Below are positions 9,428 through 19,838 of a stretch of DNA of 64,000 nucleotides, one piece after another. The number at the start of each line of letters is the position of its first letter. Position 1 is the stretch's first letter. The stretch is from Thermoplasmata archaeon (GTDB lineage: Archaea > Thermoplasmatota > Thermoplasmata > Sysuiplasmatales > Sysuiplasmataceae), in assembly GCA_021806165.1 (NCBI GenBank), contig JAJZXY010000003.1, positions 79,783 through 143,782 of the forward strand. The letters run 5' to 3'. The translations under genes and the position numbers were made by a program. Under the pieces are notes generated by a model that searched no databases, had not been told where the DNA came from, and saw only the letters and a list, made by a program, of their open reading frames with translations.

Positions 9428-10494
9428 TGTGCCGCCTCCTTGCTCATGTTCCAGACAAAGAAGATGAAACCTCCCTGGGAGGCTGGTATCATCAGCAATA
9501 CAACAATGTACAGCAGCAGCACGTTGAACGGCAGAGGGGTGCCGAACACCACCACTGCCGCCTGTCCGCCTCCTCCACCGCTCACTATGGACATTATAGC
9601 CATTATGACAACAAGGAACAGAGGGAAAGCAACAACGACGGTGACAAATGTCTCAGCAAAAAGGCCAAGCGTTTCCATATTCTGCTTAGTGTTGAGTTTT
9701 TCCTCCTTCTCGAACTGCTCGGCCTTGAGCAGGAAGTATGGCTTGAGGTGGCCTCCGGAGGTTGCCGTTGTAACCACTCCCTGCAGGAAATCCTGAAACT
9801 TCGGGGAGGGGGTCCTGGAAGCCGCATTCTTTATCGCAGTCAGGATGTCGACACCCAGCAGAGTGGTGTCCCTGGTGATCCATTCGGCCTCCTTCTGTAC
9901 TTCGCCGTAGATGGGCTGCTTTGCAAGCTCCTCGAAGATGACATCAACATTGACATCTGCCGAAGCGAGTGCGGATATGAAGCTCATGGCGCTCCCTATA
10001 TGCTTGTTGATATCCCTGGCCCTGGAGGACGCCTTCGAAGATGGGACCGCTTTCAGGACCATGTACACGGCAACAGGAGGAACCAGAGTGGTGAGAAGTA
10101 TCACAACAATCCTCAGTGCTATTATTGAGTGGAGGAGGGTGAGGATGACTCCGCCGAATATTATGCCTACCATGAAGCCGGCTATACCTGTGATTATGCT
10201 GGTCATCCACGTGACTGCAGTGTACTCCTCAGGCCTGATCTTCATGTGAGCCTTTATGAGATTGTCTTCCAGTTCCTGGTTTGGCCTGAACCTTGCCTCT
10301 ACGAATCTGCGCATTATGCGCCAGCAGAACTGCTGATATGGTGATAGTTTGACGTAATCAGGGACCGTGCCGGCCGGCAGTTTCACAGGATGGGGACCCT
10401 CCACAACCCTCTTGGACTTGACAGTCTTGGTGCCGAGGAAGGACCTGTCCATATTCTCGAACTTCGAGAACAGGTTGGATTCGCCATCAGACAA
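9424..10494 (-). CDS. TadB/FlaJ-like pilus platform membrane protein
   Basis: The 356-residue T2SSF-family protein has paired helices near residues 100-150 (ITGIAGFMVGIIFGG, IVVILLTTLVPPVAVYMVL), a soluble domain with SAMSFISALASADVNVD, and a C-terminal membrane pair (FVTVVVAFPLFLVVIMAIMS; VLLLYIVVLLMI). It is predicted to pair with the TadC-like product as the pilus base. Its start overlaps the end of the first ATPase gene by 8 bases, and its stop overlaps the next start by 4 bases. The tight packing implies one polycistronic mRNA. Confidence 0.85.
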   Translation of the reverse strand: MSDGESNLFSKFENMDRSFLGTKTVKSKRVVEGPHPVKLPAGTVPDYVKLSPYQQFCWRIMRRFVEARFRPNQELEDNLIKAHMKIRPEEYTAVTWMTSIITGIAGFMVGIIFGGVILTLLHSIIALRIVVILLTTLVPPVAVYMVLKAVPSSKASSRARDINKHIGSAMSFISALASADVNVDVIFEELAKQPIYGEVQKEAEWITRDTTLLGVDILTAIKNAASRTPSPKFQDFLQGVVTTATSGGHLKPYFLLKAEQFEKEEKLNTKQNMETLGLFAETFVTVVVAFPLFLVVIMAIMSIVSGGGGGQAAVVVFGTPLPFNVLLLYIVVLLMIPASQGGFIFFVWNMSKEAAQ

Positions 10495-12211
10495 CTACAA
10501 CATCCCCCAGATCCTCTGTGTTAAGGTAGGAGCGGACTGCCTTCATAGTCTCCTCCTGTTCCCTGTAATACCTGTTGATAAGTGACCAAATGTCCATGTG
10601 GTCAGTCATATTTTTCTTCACCATGTACTTGACAACATCGATTCTCCTGTTGAACTCCTCATTGAACTCCTCATAGGTCCAGTTCTTGAGGTCGCGCAGC
10701 TTGTCGAACAGGGCGCTGTGCCCCTTGAATATGAACAGGTCCTTGACCTGGTCCCATTCGAACACAACGTTCGTAATTATCTCGTTAGTGCCTGGTTCGA
10801 AACCGATAAGCTCCACCACATTCCTGATGCGCCTGGCATGCTCCTTGCCCACCCTGACCTGCTGCTGTACGACTACGGTCCGGAGAGCTGTCAGCAGTAT
10901 CCTTGGAATGTTGATGGGAGGGTTCTCCAGCCTGTTGATCATGAGTTTAACGCTGTCGGCATGCATGGTGGAATAGGTTGTATGGCCGGTGGCCATCGCC
11001 TGGAACATGGTGTACGCCTCCTTTCCCCTGACCTCTCCTACTATGATGTAATTCGGCCTCTGACGAAGTGCTGCCCTAACGAGATCGAACATGTCAATCT
11101 CGCCCGCGGTCTTGCCGTCGCTCAATTTTTCTCCGACACCTGACCTAGTGGTGCCCGGAATCCAGTTTTCATGGGGGAGGTTTATTTCACGCGTATCCTC
11201 CATGGTGACTATTTTCGCGCTTGGTGGTATGAAGAGGGATATGGCGTTGAGAGTGGATGTCTTCCCATTCCCTGTTCCGCCTATGACCATCGCTGATTCG
11301 CCATGCTCCACGCTCAGCCAGAAGTATGCAATCATCTCCTCCGAGGCCGTTCCGTATTTCACCATATCCACTGGAGTGAATGGGCGTTCCTTGAACAGCC
11401 TGACTGTGAAAGAAGAGCCCCTGCTTGTGACTTCCCTTGCATAAGTCGCCTGAAGCCTGTGCCCCTCAGGTGTCGTTCCGTCAAGAATAGGCGATGAAAC
11501 ACTGATCTGCTTTCCGCATTTCTGCCCCAGATAAACGACAAAAGAGTTCAGCTGATCCTCGTCATTGAAGGAGATGTTCGTCCTGACGCTCTCGTATTTT
11601 CTGTGGAAAATAAATATAGGGACGCCGACGCCGTCGCAGGACACATCCTCGCTGTTGGGATCACGGATGAATATATCAACAGGGCCGTACCCGATGAAAT
11701 CCCTGATTATGTAATAAGCAAGCTTGTCCTTGGTAATTGGCGACGCTGAAAGGCCGCGAGTGCTCAGGAAGCTTGCGATGCTCCGCTTCAGGTATTCCCT
11801 CCTGTCCATCTTGCTCAGATGCTTGTACTCGTAATCGAGGGTCCTCTGAAGAGTGTCTTTCAGAAGATGAAGCAGTTTTGTCTCGGCCTCAGTGAGCTGA
11901 GGTTCAATTGCCTCCAGCATGTACTCGCTTGTCTCGCTGTTTAAAGTCGCCCGGATATAGGAGTAGGGCTCAACGATGGGGTATATTTCGATTACTTCCA
12001 GATTTGGAGAGGAGAGAGGAGGGATTACTGTGTACGCCGAGCCTTTTCCTTCTGCCCAGTCTATCTTGCGTTCCACCTCATCCCTCGGCATCATAATCTT
12101 GACTCTCTTGTTGCCCCTCTTTGAAAGAAAACGCTTGTACCCCTCCGAAATCAGCTTGGGTATCCCCTTTCTGTTGCTGTCCTGCTGTTCCTTTACGGCA
12201 CTGCTGGCCAT
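10487..12211 (-). CDS. Type IV pilus/Tad-like secretion ATPase (first of two)
   Basis: The 574-residue paralogue of the downstream ATPase has Walker A GGTGNGKTS (about residue 312), the Asp box TMEDTREINLPHENW, and IIVGEVRGKEA followed by GHTTYSTMHADS. The N-terminal third, specific to archaeal FlaI/GspE2-type proteins, is conserved between the two paralogues. The start ATG at 12211 follows the pilin stop with a 2-base gap. The Walker A differs between the paralogues (TGNGKTS against TASGKTT), suggesting an old duplication with divergence. Confidence 0.9.
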   Translation of the reverse strand: MASSAVKEQQDSNRKGIPKLISEGYKRFLSKRGNKRVKIMMPRDEVERKIDWAEGKGSAYTVIPPLSSPNLEVIEIYPIVEPYSYIRATLNSETSEYMLEAIEPQLTEAETKLLHLLKDTLQRTLDYEYKHLSKMDRREYLKRSIASFLSTRGLSASPITKDKLAYYIIRDFIGYGPVDIFIRDPNSEDVSCDGVGVPIFIFHRKYESVRTNISFNDEDQLNSFVVYLGQKCGKQISVSSPILDGTTPEGHRLQATYAREVTSRGSSFTVRLFKERPFTPVDMVKYGTASEEMIAYFWLSVEHGESAMVIGGTGNGKTSTLNAISLFIPPSAKIVTMEDTREINLPHENWIPGTTRSGVGEKLSDGKTAGEIDMFDLVRAALRQRPNYIIVGEVRGKEAYTMFQAMATGHTTYSTMHADSVKLMINRLENPPINIPRILLTALRTVVVQQQVRVGKEHARRIRNVVELIGFEPGTNEIITNVVFEWDQVKDLFIFKGHSALFDKLRDLKNWTYEEFNEEFNRRIDVVKYMVKKNMTDHMDIWSLINRYYREQEETMKAVRSYLNTEDLGDVVVV

Positions 12212-12213
12212 GC

Positions 12214-13170
12214 CTACTCCTCCGGTGAAACGGATACTATCGTGTTTGTAAGGATGAGTGAACTGACGCCCTTCAGGCTGAGATTAACGGTATACAGCTG
12301 CGATGACGACCCGCTGACAGTCAGGGTGTAATTCAGGCCGCTGCTGAGACCGGCAAGTGCAAAAGTACTGTTGAAGAAGCTGGTCCAGGCGTAGGGGAAT
12401 GGGGTACCTATCGTTAAGTTCACGTTTGTAGAGGCAGCCCCGGGGAGAGGATAAGGGGTGTAACTGTTCCTTGTGAAACTGAGAAGCGAGGAACTCATGG
12501 CGACGGTGTTGGTGCCCGAATAGGTCATGTTTGCCGTTGTAGGTGTTGCGATTGAGACCTGCAGTATATTTACATGAAGTCCGCCCTGCGTGGTGATGGA
12601 GAAGCCTGGATCGGCAATCATGAGTTCTCCATTGCTCTGTCCTAGTATCACTGCATCGTTCTCATAGAGGACGGACTGCTGGACGTAGTACCTGTTGGGC
12701 ATGTTGACAACTATCCCTCCCCCGGAGGCAGAAGAGAGATGGTAGATGCTGTTACCGTTTATGCCTGAAATACGGTAGTTCAGTGTGACAGTGAAATAGG
12801 GTATTGTGCTACCCGACTGCGGTATTACGTTCATCTGTCCCTGGGTTCCCACGGCGAACATCGGGACGCCCGAAGAGCCGAGTGTGACAGGTGTGTAGGA
12901 GGAGAGGGTGCTGGAATGGGAGCTTGTGGAATACATCATCATGTTGTCCACGCTCTGCTTGAACTCCGACAACTGTGATATCACGGTATTGTCATGCTGG
13001 TGCTCGTTTGAAGCCATCATCGACGGAACATAGTGGTTCGTGAAAATGCCGAGAATCGAAAGAAAAACAATCAGAGCCAGTATGGTGCCTACGACTGAGG
13101 CAACTCCCTCCCTGTCCTGCTTCCATTTCGACGGTTTGACTGATGATTGCTTCCCCTGGTAAAACCGCAT
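12214..13170 (-). CDS. Archaeal pilin-like protein, first gene of the pilus operon
   Basis: The 318-residue product has a basic N-terminus and a class III signal: KQDREG followed by VASVVGTILALIVFLSILGIF. Prepilin-peptidase cleavage after Gly22 is likely. The following ectodomain is Ser/Thr/Gly-rich beta structure with no further membrane span. It opens the operon, so it is a good candidate for the major or a minor pilin exported by the two ATPases and two platform proteins downstream. It ends 2 bases before the next start. No prepilin peptidase gene is visible in the window. Confidence 0.8.
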   Translation of the reverse strand: MRFYQGKQSSVKPSKWKQDREGVASVVGTILALIVFLSILGIFTNHYVPSMMASNEHQHDNTVISQLSEFKQSVDNMMMYSTSSHSSTLSSYTPVTLGSSGVPMFAVGTQGQMNVIPQSGSTIPYFTVTLNYRISGINGNSIYHLSSASGGGIVVNMPNRYYVQQSVLYENDAVILGQSNGELMIADPGFSITTQGGLHVNILQVSIATPTTANMTYSGTNTVAMSSSLLSFTRNSYTPYPLPGAASTNVNLTIGTPFPYAWTSFFNSTFALAGLSSGLNYTLTVSGSSSQLYTVNLSLKGVSSLILTNTIVSVSPEE

Positions 13171-13306
13171 CCGGAGCTCACGTCCATTCAGATTGAGCTT
13201 GCTCTTGCTTATTTAATTCTGATGCTCTGGTTATCAGCACAACTGATGTATGCTCCACTGCCCTTTTCCAGCAACCTATTTTAGTCAGATAGACCTACAC
13301 CAGATT

Positions 13307-14074
13307 ATGCCCACCAGCAGTGAGTTCAGGGGGAGATCAGTCGTGGTAACCGGCGGCACATCCGGCATAGGACTCGCGACCGCCCATATATTCTCATCTC
13401 GCGGAGCCAATGTGATTATCACAGGAAAGAACAGGGACAAGGGGAAGAAGGCGCTCTCCCAGATGAAAGGCAAGGGGGACGTGGAATTCTTCAAAGGCAA
13501 CGTTGCCAGCATCCAGGATACTGATAGGCTCATGGACCTCGCAAGGAGGAAGCACGGCGGCCTGGACATACTTGTAAACAACGCAGGAGTCTACCTCACC
13601 AAGAAGATAGATCAGACCAGCGAGGAGGAATGGGACTGGGTCATGAACACGAACCTCAAGGGAGTTTACGTCATGAGCAGGTCTTCCATACCCCTTCTCA
13701 GGGAGAGCAGGGGCTGCATCATTAACGTCGCTTCCGTCAGTGGTCTTGTAGGGGTCAGGAACGAGGCTGCCTACTGTGCCTCCAAGGGAGGTGTGATACA
13801 GCTGACAAAGGCCATGGCACTCGACTACGCTCCCGATGGCATTCGGGTCAATGCAGTCTGTCCAGGCGATGTTGAAACACCCATGATGTGGGAGGCACTG
13901 AACAGGGTGGAGGACAGGAGCCTTGCAGTCGAGGCGGACAAGGCGCTGCACCCCCTGGGAAGGTTTGGAAGGGCGGATGAGGTTGCGAAGCTGATAGTCT
14001 ATCTTGCTTCAGAGGATGCCTCTTTTATCACCGGTTCCGCAGTCAGCATCGATGGAGGATGGAGCGCCTACTGA
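13307..14074 (+). CDS. Short-chain dehydrogenase/reductase (SDR)
   Basis: The product is a classical SDR with the NAD(P)-binding TGGTSGIG near its N-terminus, NNAG, catalytic Ser in VASVSG, YxxxK as YCASK, and the C-terminal SIDGGWSAY. These support a cytosolic NAD(P)-dependent oxidoreductase of unknown substrate. I place the start at ATG 13307 (255 residues) rather than the longer frame opening at 13250. A TATA-like CTATTTTA lies at 13276-13283, about 25 bases upstream, fitting a leaderless mRNA. The stop overlaps the convergent giant surface gene by 7 bases. Confidence 0.9.
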   Translation: MPTSSEFRGRSVVVTGGTSGIGLATAHIFSSRGANVIITGKNRDKGKKALSQMKGKGDVEFFKGNVASIQDTDRLMDLARRKHGGLDILVNNAGVYLTKKIDQTSEEEWDWVMNTNLKGVYVMSRSSIPLLRESRGCIINVASVSGLVGVRNEAAYCASKGGVIQLTKAMALDYAPDGIRVNAVCPGDVETPMMWEALNRVEDRSLAVEADKALHPLGRFGRADEVAKLIVYLASEDASFITGSAVSIDGGWSAY

Positions 14075-17000
14075 GAGGCGCTATCGTCTCCCTTTTCCTC
14101 CTGAGACGCTGCCGCATCGGCCTGAGGCTGCGATTCCTGCTGCCTGGGCTTCTCCTCGACCTTTCGGACTATCCTTCTGGGAACCACTATCCTTCTGGGC
14201 TCCTGCGGGGCAGGTTTGCCTTCAGGAGCTGGAGGAGGCGCAGCTGGTGGTCGCGGGGGCTGGTCCTTGTCGCCCGATTCGCCCTGGGACAGCTGTGAGC
14301 CGCATTTGACACACTCCTTTGCAGACTGCGGGTTTGGTTCGCCGCAGACAGGACAGGTGATGATCTTCGCCTTCTTCACATCCTGCTGCTTGGAGAGCCA
14401 GTCCTCAAATGTGATGTATGTCGACTGCTTCTTCCACCATGTGAGGAATGCCTTCTCGGAGTATTTGTTCCCAAGGTCTATCTTTGCCTGTGCCTTGAAC
14501 TTGTCAGCATATTCCACATACTGCTTCCTGAGCTGGGCTGTGGCATCATCCTCCTGGTCAGATTCACCCTCATCTGCGAACTTGACACCACAAATCGGGC
14601 ATTCCTTGGAGGATGCGGGTATCCATGAACTGCAGTTGCTGCATTTTGCAGTGCCGGGTTCGAATTCAACGCTGCAGTACGGGCACTTCCTGGATGTCTC
14701 CGGTATGAATGCGCCACAGTTGCCGCACTCGACCACTCTCGCCAGGCCGTACCTGTATAGGTAGACCGAGAAGCCTACGAATGCACCTATGGCAACTATG
14801 ATTATCAGCAGCCAGTATGTCAGCGGAAGGCCGGTGGATATGCCGCTTGAGACCACATTGAATGACTGCGACGAGCTTACGAACTGTCCGTTGTTGAAGA
14901 CCTCGAAGTGGTATGAACCCTGGGACTCTCCCTGCGGTATCGATATGCGCGCTGTGGCTACGCCGTTCTGGCCGGTAGTGGTCTGCACGTATACACTGCC
15001 CTGAGGCACGTTCCTCAGGTCATAGAGTGTAACAGTCAGCGGGTAATCGGGCATCGGCTTTCCTGTGGATTTCAGGGTGACGCTGATTGTCACACTGACA
15101 TACGAGCCCGCTTTCACCGATGAAGAGGACAGGACCACATTGGCGTTCACCTGCGCCCTGGTTATGTTTATGGATATTGCCTGTGCAGCTGCACTCTGCG
15201 AGTAGTTGGACTCGAGTATTGTCCCATTTGGATTGACAACTGCCCCGAAGAAGAGCTGTTCACGGTTGTATCCGCTCGGCAGCTGTGGAACAGTCCAGAC
15301 AATGCTTATCAGCTGTATCGATCCTGGTCCGATGCTGGGGATTGTGCCGTTTGCTACAGGCTTGGTCAGATTCTGGGAGGAGTTGCCTTCCATTATCACC
15401 ACAGGGACATTGAGAGCGCCTGTCTGCCCTGAGTTATCAACCTGAACGTTGAAGGTGACGTTGCTGAACTCCTGGAAGCTGCCCGTGGCATTCATCATCG
15501 CAATAGACAGATCCGGCAGGCTGTAGACATCGACGACAGTCTGGGCAAAGTTGTTGCCATAGCTGATTTCAGTTACGTTCCTGTTAAGGTTGACAGCAGC
15601 GCCGACAGTCATGTTGCCGTAGGACATCGGCACCGACCAGACAGCGCTTACCGGAATTGTGCCGTTGATGGCCAGCGGCCCGACCAGTGAGGTCGTGACA
15701 TTGACCGGATTGGACCCTGGGAAGTAGAATGTGACTGTGAAGTTGCTGGTGACAGCGCCGTAACCAAGGTTTGAGACGAGCACATCAACTGTCACGTGTG
15801 ACGCTTCAACCACCGGGTTGGACTGGAAGACGATGTCTGTAGGCGTCAGCACAAGGTCGGAGAGCTTTATGTCCAGGCTGGCTGTTGCATAACTGTTCAC
15901 CTGTATGAGGGGTGAGGTGTAATGCGCAAGCGATACTGTAACCGGGGTCGAGTACCAGGTGCCGGCATCATTGTATGATGTGTTGACGACGTAATTGCCA
16001 GTGTATATGTCATTTCCTGACCGCAGCAGATCGGACAGCGCAGGGAACAGAGCCACACCGGTTGAATTGGTGGGTCTCTTTGCGTAGATGCTGCCGTTGG
16101 GCTGGGTCAGGTTGGAGAATGTATAGAGGGTGACATTCGCATCTGATATAGTCGTGCCTGATGGGCCGAATACGGTGATGTAGAGCCATCTGTAGATGTG
16201 GACCACGGCATTTGACTGCTGCGATACATAAGGAGCAGATATGTTGTAGAGGCTCGCAACCTCGTCATACCCGACAGTCAGTGGCTCCGAGTATGTGGTG
16301 TTGAATGAGTTGAATATGGACTTGGAGAACGCGGCAGAGGAGACATTCCCTGAAACAGTGCTGAGGTTGACCCACGCTGCCGAACTACCACCCAGGATGA
16401 TGTTGACATTGGAGCCTATGACTGAGTTCTCAATTACAAGCCTGGAGTTGCCGTACACATAAAGGTTGAGTATCTGGTTAGAGGTAATTACCGAGTTCTT
16501 GATGAGAAGTTCTCCGCTCTGGTTGACAAGGAACGAGTATTCGCTGCCATATGACTCTATGAAGTTCAGGCCGCCGTTGATTATCTCAAGGGATCCGCTC
16601 TGCGTCACTACGACATTTGAGGATATGTTGAGGTTCGACGGTATCATGAAGGGTGAGCTGTGGTTGGAGTTGGAATCGTTCACAACCAGATCCTGCGCTC
16701 CAGCCGACAGCTGAACAATGAGCACGCTTGAATTCAGGTTACCGGCTGTGCTGTACTGCTGTATCAGCTGCAGCGGGTCGATATAGACGTAAATGGGGAC
16801 CTGGCCTATGGTGTTAGGGGTCCAGGCAATCGTGGTTGTGTTTGAACCACCGGCAGAGATGTTCATTACACTCTGCCCTATGAGCGTGCCGCCGACCTGC
16901 GGGTTGCCGTAATAGAATGCAACTGTGGTGTTGAAGGCTCCTGCCCTTCCAAGGAAGTTCTGGACCGCGGCTGTTATGTCAACGGTCTTGCCGCTGTATG

Positions 17001-19656
17001 CAGGAGACGGGTTGAATGTAATCCCTGAGGAGGGAATCACCAGCTCAGGAAGGTTTGGGTGCACATATACAACCGTCGAGTTTGAGTCCCCTGCGTAACT
17101 GGACTCTGGAATTACCCTCTTCTGGTTCGCAAAGACTGAAATTGTATTGTTACCGGAGGCGTTGAAAAGCCAGGCGAGTGAAACATGTATCGTGGACTGC
17201 GGTCCGACTGAAACATTCATTGCATATGCGGAAACAAAGTTCCCGTTTGCCCCATCGGTTATGTTAAGCGGGAGTGAACTGACGCCTGTGAGACCGACAT
17301 CGGAGACATTGAATGAAAGCGTACCTGTCTGGTTCACGTAAATGAATGACGGTGCGACGTATGGCTGACCGACTACTATCTCGGGGAGCGGCAGGTCCAC
17401 GCCTATGGTGATGTTGTCATCAAGGACCTGGGATGATGCGGTAACTGTGGGATAGGGTGAGAATGACAGAGAGTTGCCATAAGTGGTACCGTTGAAGTGG
17501 ACGCCCGCCGTGTAGTTACCAACAAACGCTGAGTCGGGGAAGGTGGCCGCGTTGATCACATCAGTCATCAGTGGGATAAGCGCCTGGCCAAGGGGGCTTG
17601 TTACATTATAATTGGCAGCACTCTTGCCCATAAACGACAGAACAGCTGCAGGCGGGGTTGTCTGATATGCGTTACCCGGACCGACAAAATATCCTGCCGG
17701 CGAGCCTGCAGAGGTGTTGTCCGGGGTAGAACCCGTGTAGGACATTGATATTGAACTTCCGTTTACCGGCAGACCCTGTTTGCTGTATATTGTGACGTTT
17801 GCAAACCTGTAAAGATCAATCTGCGGCAGAAGCTGTATCTGGACATTTACATTGTTGAGATAGGTAACAGTGGCTCCGTTGTGAATGTAAATTACCAAGT
17901 TCCCTATGCTTGAAAGTGTCTTGAACCCCAGCGAATAAAGATTTACAGTGTAATGCCCACCAATTCCATTGGATATGTGGATGCCAGTGTTTATTGTGCC
18001 AGTTTGACCAATTTCCCCAACTAGTACAGTTGCTCCGGTTGAAGAATTGCTCGAAATTGATAGAACTGCTGAAGAAACATCTGTGTTAAGAGTCGAATCA
18101 GCTGTAACGTTGGTGCCATAAGTTTGGAAAACGGCATTTGCAGGTATTGCATAAGAAACTGCGCCATTGGAATCAACGAGTGACAGGCTGTTGCCTCCGG
18201 GACCCGTGTTGAGCGGTCCGAATGTGAGAGGTTTGGCGACCATTGAGGAGGATAGGCCGTACAACGCGGAGGAGTACATTGTGCTTGTGTTGTTGCTCAT
18301 ATCAATGTGCACGTTGTAGAAGTATGCGTGGGCCGTGTCGGCAATGACAACAGAAGTGTGGTGTTCAGGAGAGGGGCTGTAGTTGGCACCAATGAAGCTG
18401 TCAATGGCTGTGAAGCTTGAGGAGCCGCCTACGGTCACGTTCTTGTATGCATTGCTTTCAAATGTAAATGCAATCCAGAGCTTATTGACCGAGACCACAC
18501 CGGTTGATGCAGTCGCGTTGACCCAGGCAATCATCCTGCTCAGATCATTTACGGTCATTGATGTTGGGAGAGCGATTGAAACATTGGAATAGGATGCTGT
18601 CGATGGGAGTGCAACTGTCCCTGCCGGCCTGGATGTGTTTCCATATGCCCAGTTCAGGGAGGTCGCGCCGGCTGACTGCGTCCTGTAGGCTATGTTGAGA
18701 GTGGCTGAAGCAATCGGTTCGCTGACACCCTGAGTGCTGAAATCTGTGACGGACATGGACTGAGCTGCCTGGATTGAGTAGACGCTGGCGTCAAATGCAT
18801 CCAGGCTCGCCACGGTCTGGCCGGATGTGGAGTCTGCCAGAGGGGCCGCTGTGTTCCTGGCTGTTGGAACTCCTTCGATGGTGTACTGGACCGTGTTCTT
18901 GAAACCGCTGTCAGACGCGAACGGGTAGCTCTCGGTAAAGATGGCTGAAGCGTTGTAGTCCCCGGTTGTATTGTTCTGGAATACGGAGATCTGGGAGTTT
19001 TCCATCAGTATGCTTGCGCCAAAGAAGGAAGTGACAGGCGGGTTTGCAAAGACGCCGGCCGGGAAGACAGTGCTGTTGATGTAGTTGGAACTGAAGGAAG
19101 ATGGTGAAAAGCCGCTGATGGAGGAGTTCTCCATCGTCAGGCTGCCGCCCGACACCACGAACTGGCCAGGAAAGACAAGCGAGGAGTGCTCAAGCATGGA
19201 TAGTGAGCCGCCGTCCTGGACAATCATGCCCAGCACAGGTATGTCATTTATGAGCTGGAGATTGGTGGTAATCGTTGAGTTGTGCATTATGAGCTGGCCG
19301 CCGTCCTGGACATTGATGTGGTATATTGTGGCCGACTCATACCCCGGGAGCGTGTTGGACGAGGCAAACTGGTCAAAGACCATCTTCTCATTGGTGAGCG
19401 TTACCACGCCGCCGGATGCAACCGTAAGATTGCCCTGCATGTACTGTGTGCCTCCGCTCAGGCTCCATGAAGTCATGTTGTAGCCTGTGCCAACGTAGAC
19501 ATCATTGCTGATCGTCTGTGCGGCGCGCTCCGCAACAGGCGGGCTGCCTGTCGGCGCTGCGCCTGGGTTGAGGGCGCCAGAAAAAACTGTGACAACGAAC
19601 AGAACCGCTATGAGCAGTCCGGCAAACCGACCCCGATTTCCATAGAATTTCTTCAT
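14068..19656 (-). CDS. Giant membrane-anchored surface protein with CARDB repeats and cytoplasmic zinc ribbons
   Basis: The 1862-residue protein starts with a signal peptide (FAGLLIAVLFVVTVFSGAL). A long Asn/Ser/Thr-rich beta region follows, with repeated GGSLTMENS-type turns near residues 100-190 and 1030-1130 suggestive of right-handed beta-helix. At least three CARDB-like domains carry the N-T-x-x-V-x-F/V strands (about residues 900-1000 and 1270-1480). One membrane helix lies near residues 1610-1635 (YWLLIIIVAIGAFVGFSVYLY). The cytoplasmic tail has CxxC pairs forming three or more zinc ribbons (CGNCGAF, CPYC, CSNC, CPICG, CPVCG, CVKCG) and a Pro-rich end. The tail implies contact with cytoplasmic partners. 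An inverted repeat and TATA-like stretch precede the gene. It is likely an S-layer or adhesin component. Confidence 0.8.
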   Translation of the reverse strand: MKKFYGNRGRFAGLLIAVLFVVTVFSGALNPGAAPTGSPPVAERAAQTISNDVYVGTGYNMTSWSLSGGTQYMQGNLTVASGGVVTLTNEKMVFDQFASSNTLPGYESATIYHINVQDGGQLIMHNSTITTNLQLINDIPVLGMIVQDGGSLSMLEHSSLVFPGQFVVSGGSLTMENSSISGFSPSSFSSNYINSTVFPAGVFANPPVTSFFGASILMENSQISVFQNNTTGDYNASAIFTESYPFASDSGFKNTVQYTIEGVPTARNTAAPLADSTSGQTVASLDAFDASVYSIQAAQSMSVTDFSTQGVSEPIASATLNIAYRTQSAGATSLNWAYGNTSRPAGTVALPSTASYSNVSIALPTSMTVNDLSRMIAWVNATASTGVVSVNKLWIAFTFESNAYKNVTVGGSSSFTAIDSFIGANYSPSPEHHTSVVIADTAHAYFYNVHIDMSNNTSTMYSSALYGLSSSMVAKPLTFGPLNTGPGGNSLSLVDSNGAVSYAIPANAVFQTYGTNVTADSTLNTDVSSAVLSISSNSSTGATVLVGEIGQTGTINTGIHISNGIGGHYTVNLYSLGFKTLSSIGNLVIYIHNGATVTYLNNVNVQIQLLPQIDLYRFANVTIYSKQGLPVNGSSISMSYTGSTPDNTSAGSPAGYFVGPGNAYQTTPPAAVLSFMGKSAANYNVTSPLGQALIPLMTDVINAATFPDSAFVGNYTAGVHFNGTTYGNSLSFSPYPTVTASSQVLDDNITIGVDLPLPEIVVGQPYVAPSFIYVNQTGTLSFNVSDVGLTGVSSLPLNITDGANGNFVSAYAMNVSVGPQSTIHVSLAWLFNASGNNTISVFANQKRVIPESSYAGDSNSTVVYVHPNLPELVIPSSGITFNPSPAYSGKTVDITAAVQNFLGRAGAFNTTVAFYYGNPQVGGTLIGQSVMNISAGGSNTTTIAWTPNTIGQVPIYVYIDPLQLIQQYSTAGNLNSSVLIVQLSAGAQDLVVNDSNSNHSSPFMIPSNLNISSNVVVTQSGSLEIINGGLNFIESYGSEYSFLVNQSGELLIKNSVITSNQILNLYVYGNSRLVIENSVIGSNVNIILGGSSAAWVNLSTVSGNVSSAAFSKSIFNSFNTTYSEPLTVGYDEVASLYNISAPYVSQQSNAVVHIYRWLYITVFGPSGTTISDANVTLYTFSNLTQPNGSIYAKRPTNSTGVALFPALSDLLRSGNDIYTGNYVVNTSYNDAGTWYSTPVTVSLAHYTSPLIQVNSYATASLDIKLSDLVLTPTDIVFQSNPVVEASHVTVDVLVSNLGYGAVTSNFTVTFYFPGSNPVNVTTSLVGPLAINGTIPVSAVWSVPMSYGNMTVGAAVNLNRNVTEISYGNNFAQTVVDVYSLPDLSIAMMNATGSFQEFSNVTFNVQVDNSGQTGALNVPVVIMEGNSSQNLTKPVANGTIPSIGPGSIQLISIVWTVPQLPSGYNREQLFFGAVVNPNGTILESNYSQSAAAQAISINITRAQVNANVVLSSSSVKAGSYVSVTISVTLKSTGKPMPDYPLTVTLYDLRNVPQGSVYVQTTTGQNGVATARISIPQGESQGSYHFEVFNNGQFVSSSQSFNVVSSGISTGLPLTYWLLIIIVAIGAFVGFSVYLYRYGLARVVECGNCGAFIPETSRKCPYCSVEFEPGTAKCSNCSSWIPASSKECPICGVKFADEGESDQEDDATAQLRKQYVEYADKFKAQAKIDLGNKYSEKAFLTWWKKQSTYITFEDWLSKQQDVKKAKIITCPVCGEPNPQSAKECVKCGSQLSQGESGDKDQPPRPPAAPPPAPEGKPAPQEPRRIVVPRRIVRKVEEKPRQQESQPQADAAASQEEKGDDSASQ

Positions 19657-19680
19657 AATCCTACCTTTCTCAAGCTCTGT

Positions 19681-19716
19681 GGATAAGCGAAAATTTTGAG
19701 TTATCCTACGATATAA
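19681..19716 (-). promoter_or_regulatory. Promoter region of the giant surface gene with inverted repeat
   Basis: On the minus strand a TATA-like TTTTTTATAT (about 19707-19716) is followed by GGATAA, 14 bases, TTATCC (19681-19706). The repeat lies between the TATA box and the ATG at 19656 and could be an operator. Confidence 0.35.
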
Positions 19717-19838
19717 AAAAGCTTTTCCCTGATTATCAGAGTAGTTTGCGATGGCAAAATTCAGGGTTTCTGATGGTCGAAAAATGGCAATGGAAAAGGG
19801 GTTGAATGAAGTGGTTTGGAATGCATCCGGCTGCCGGT

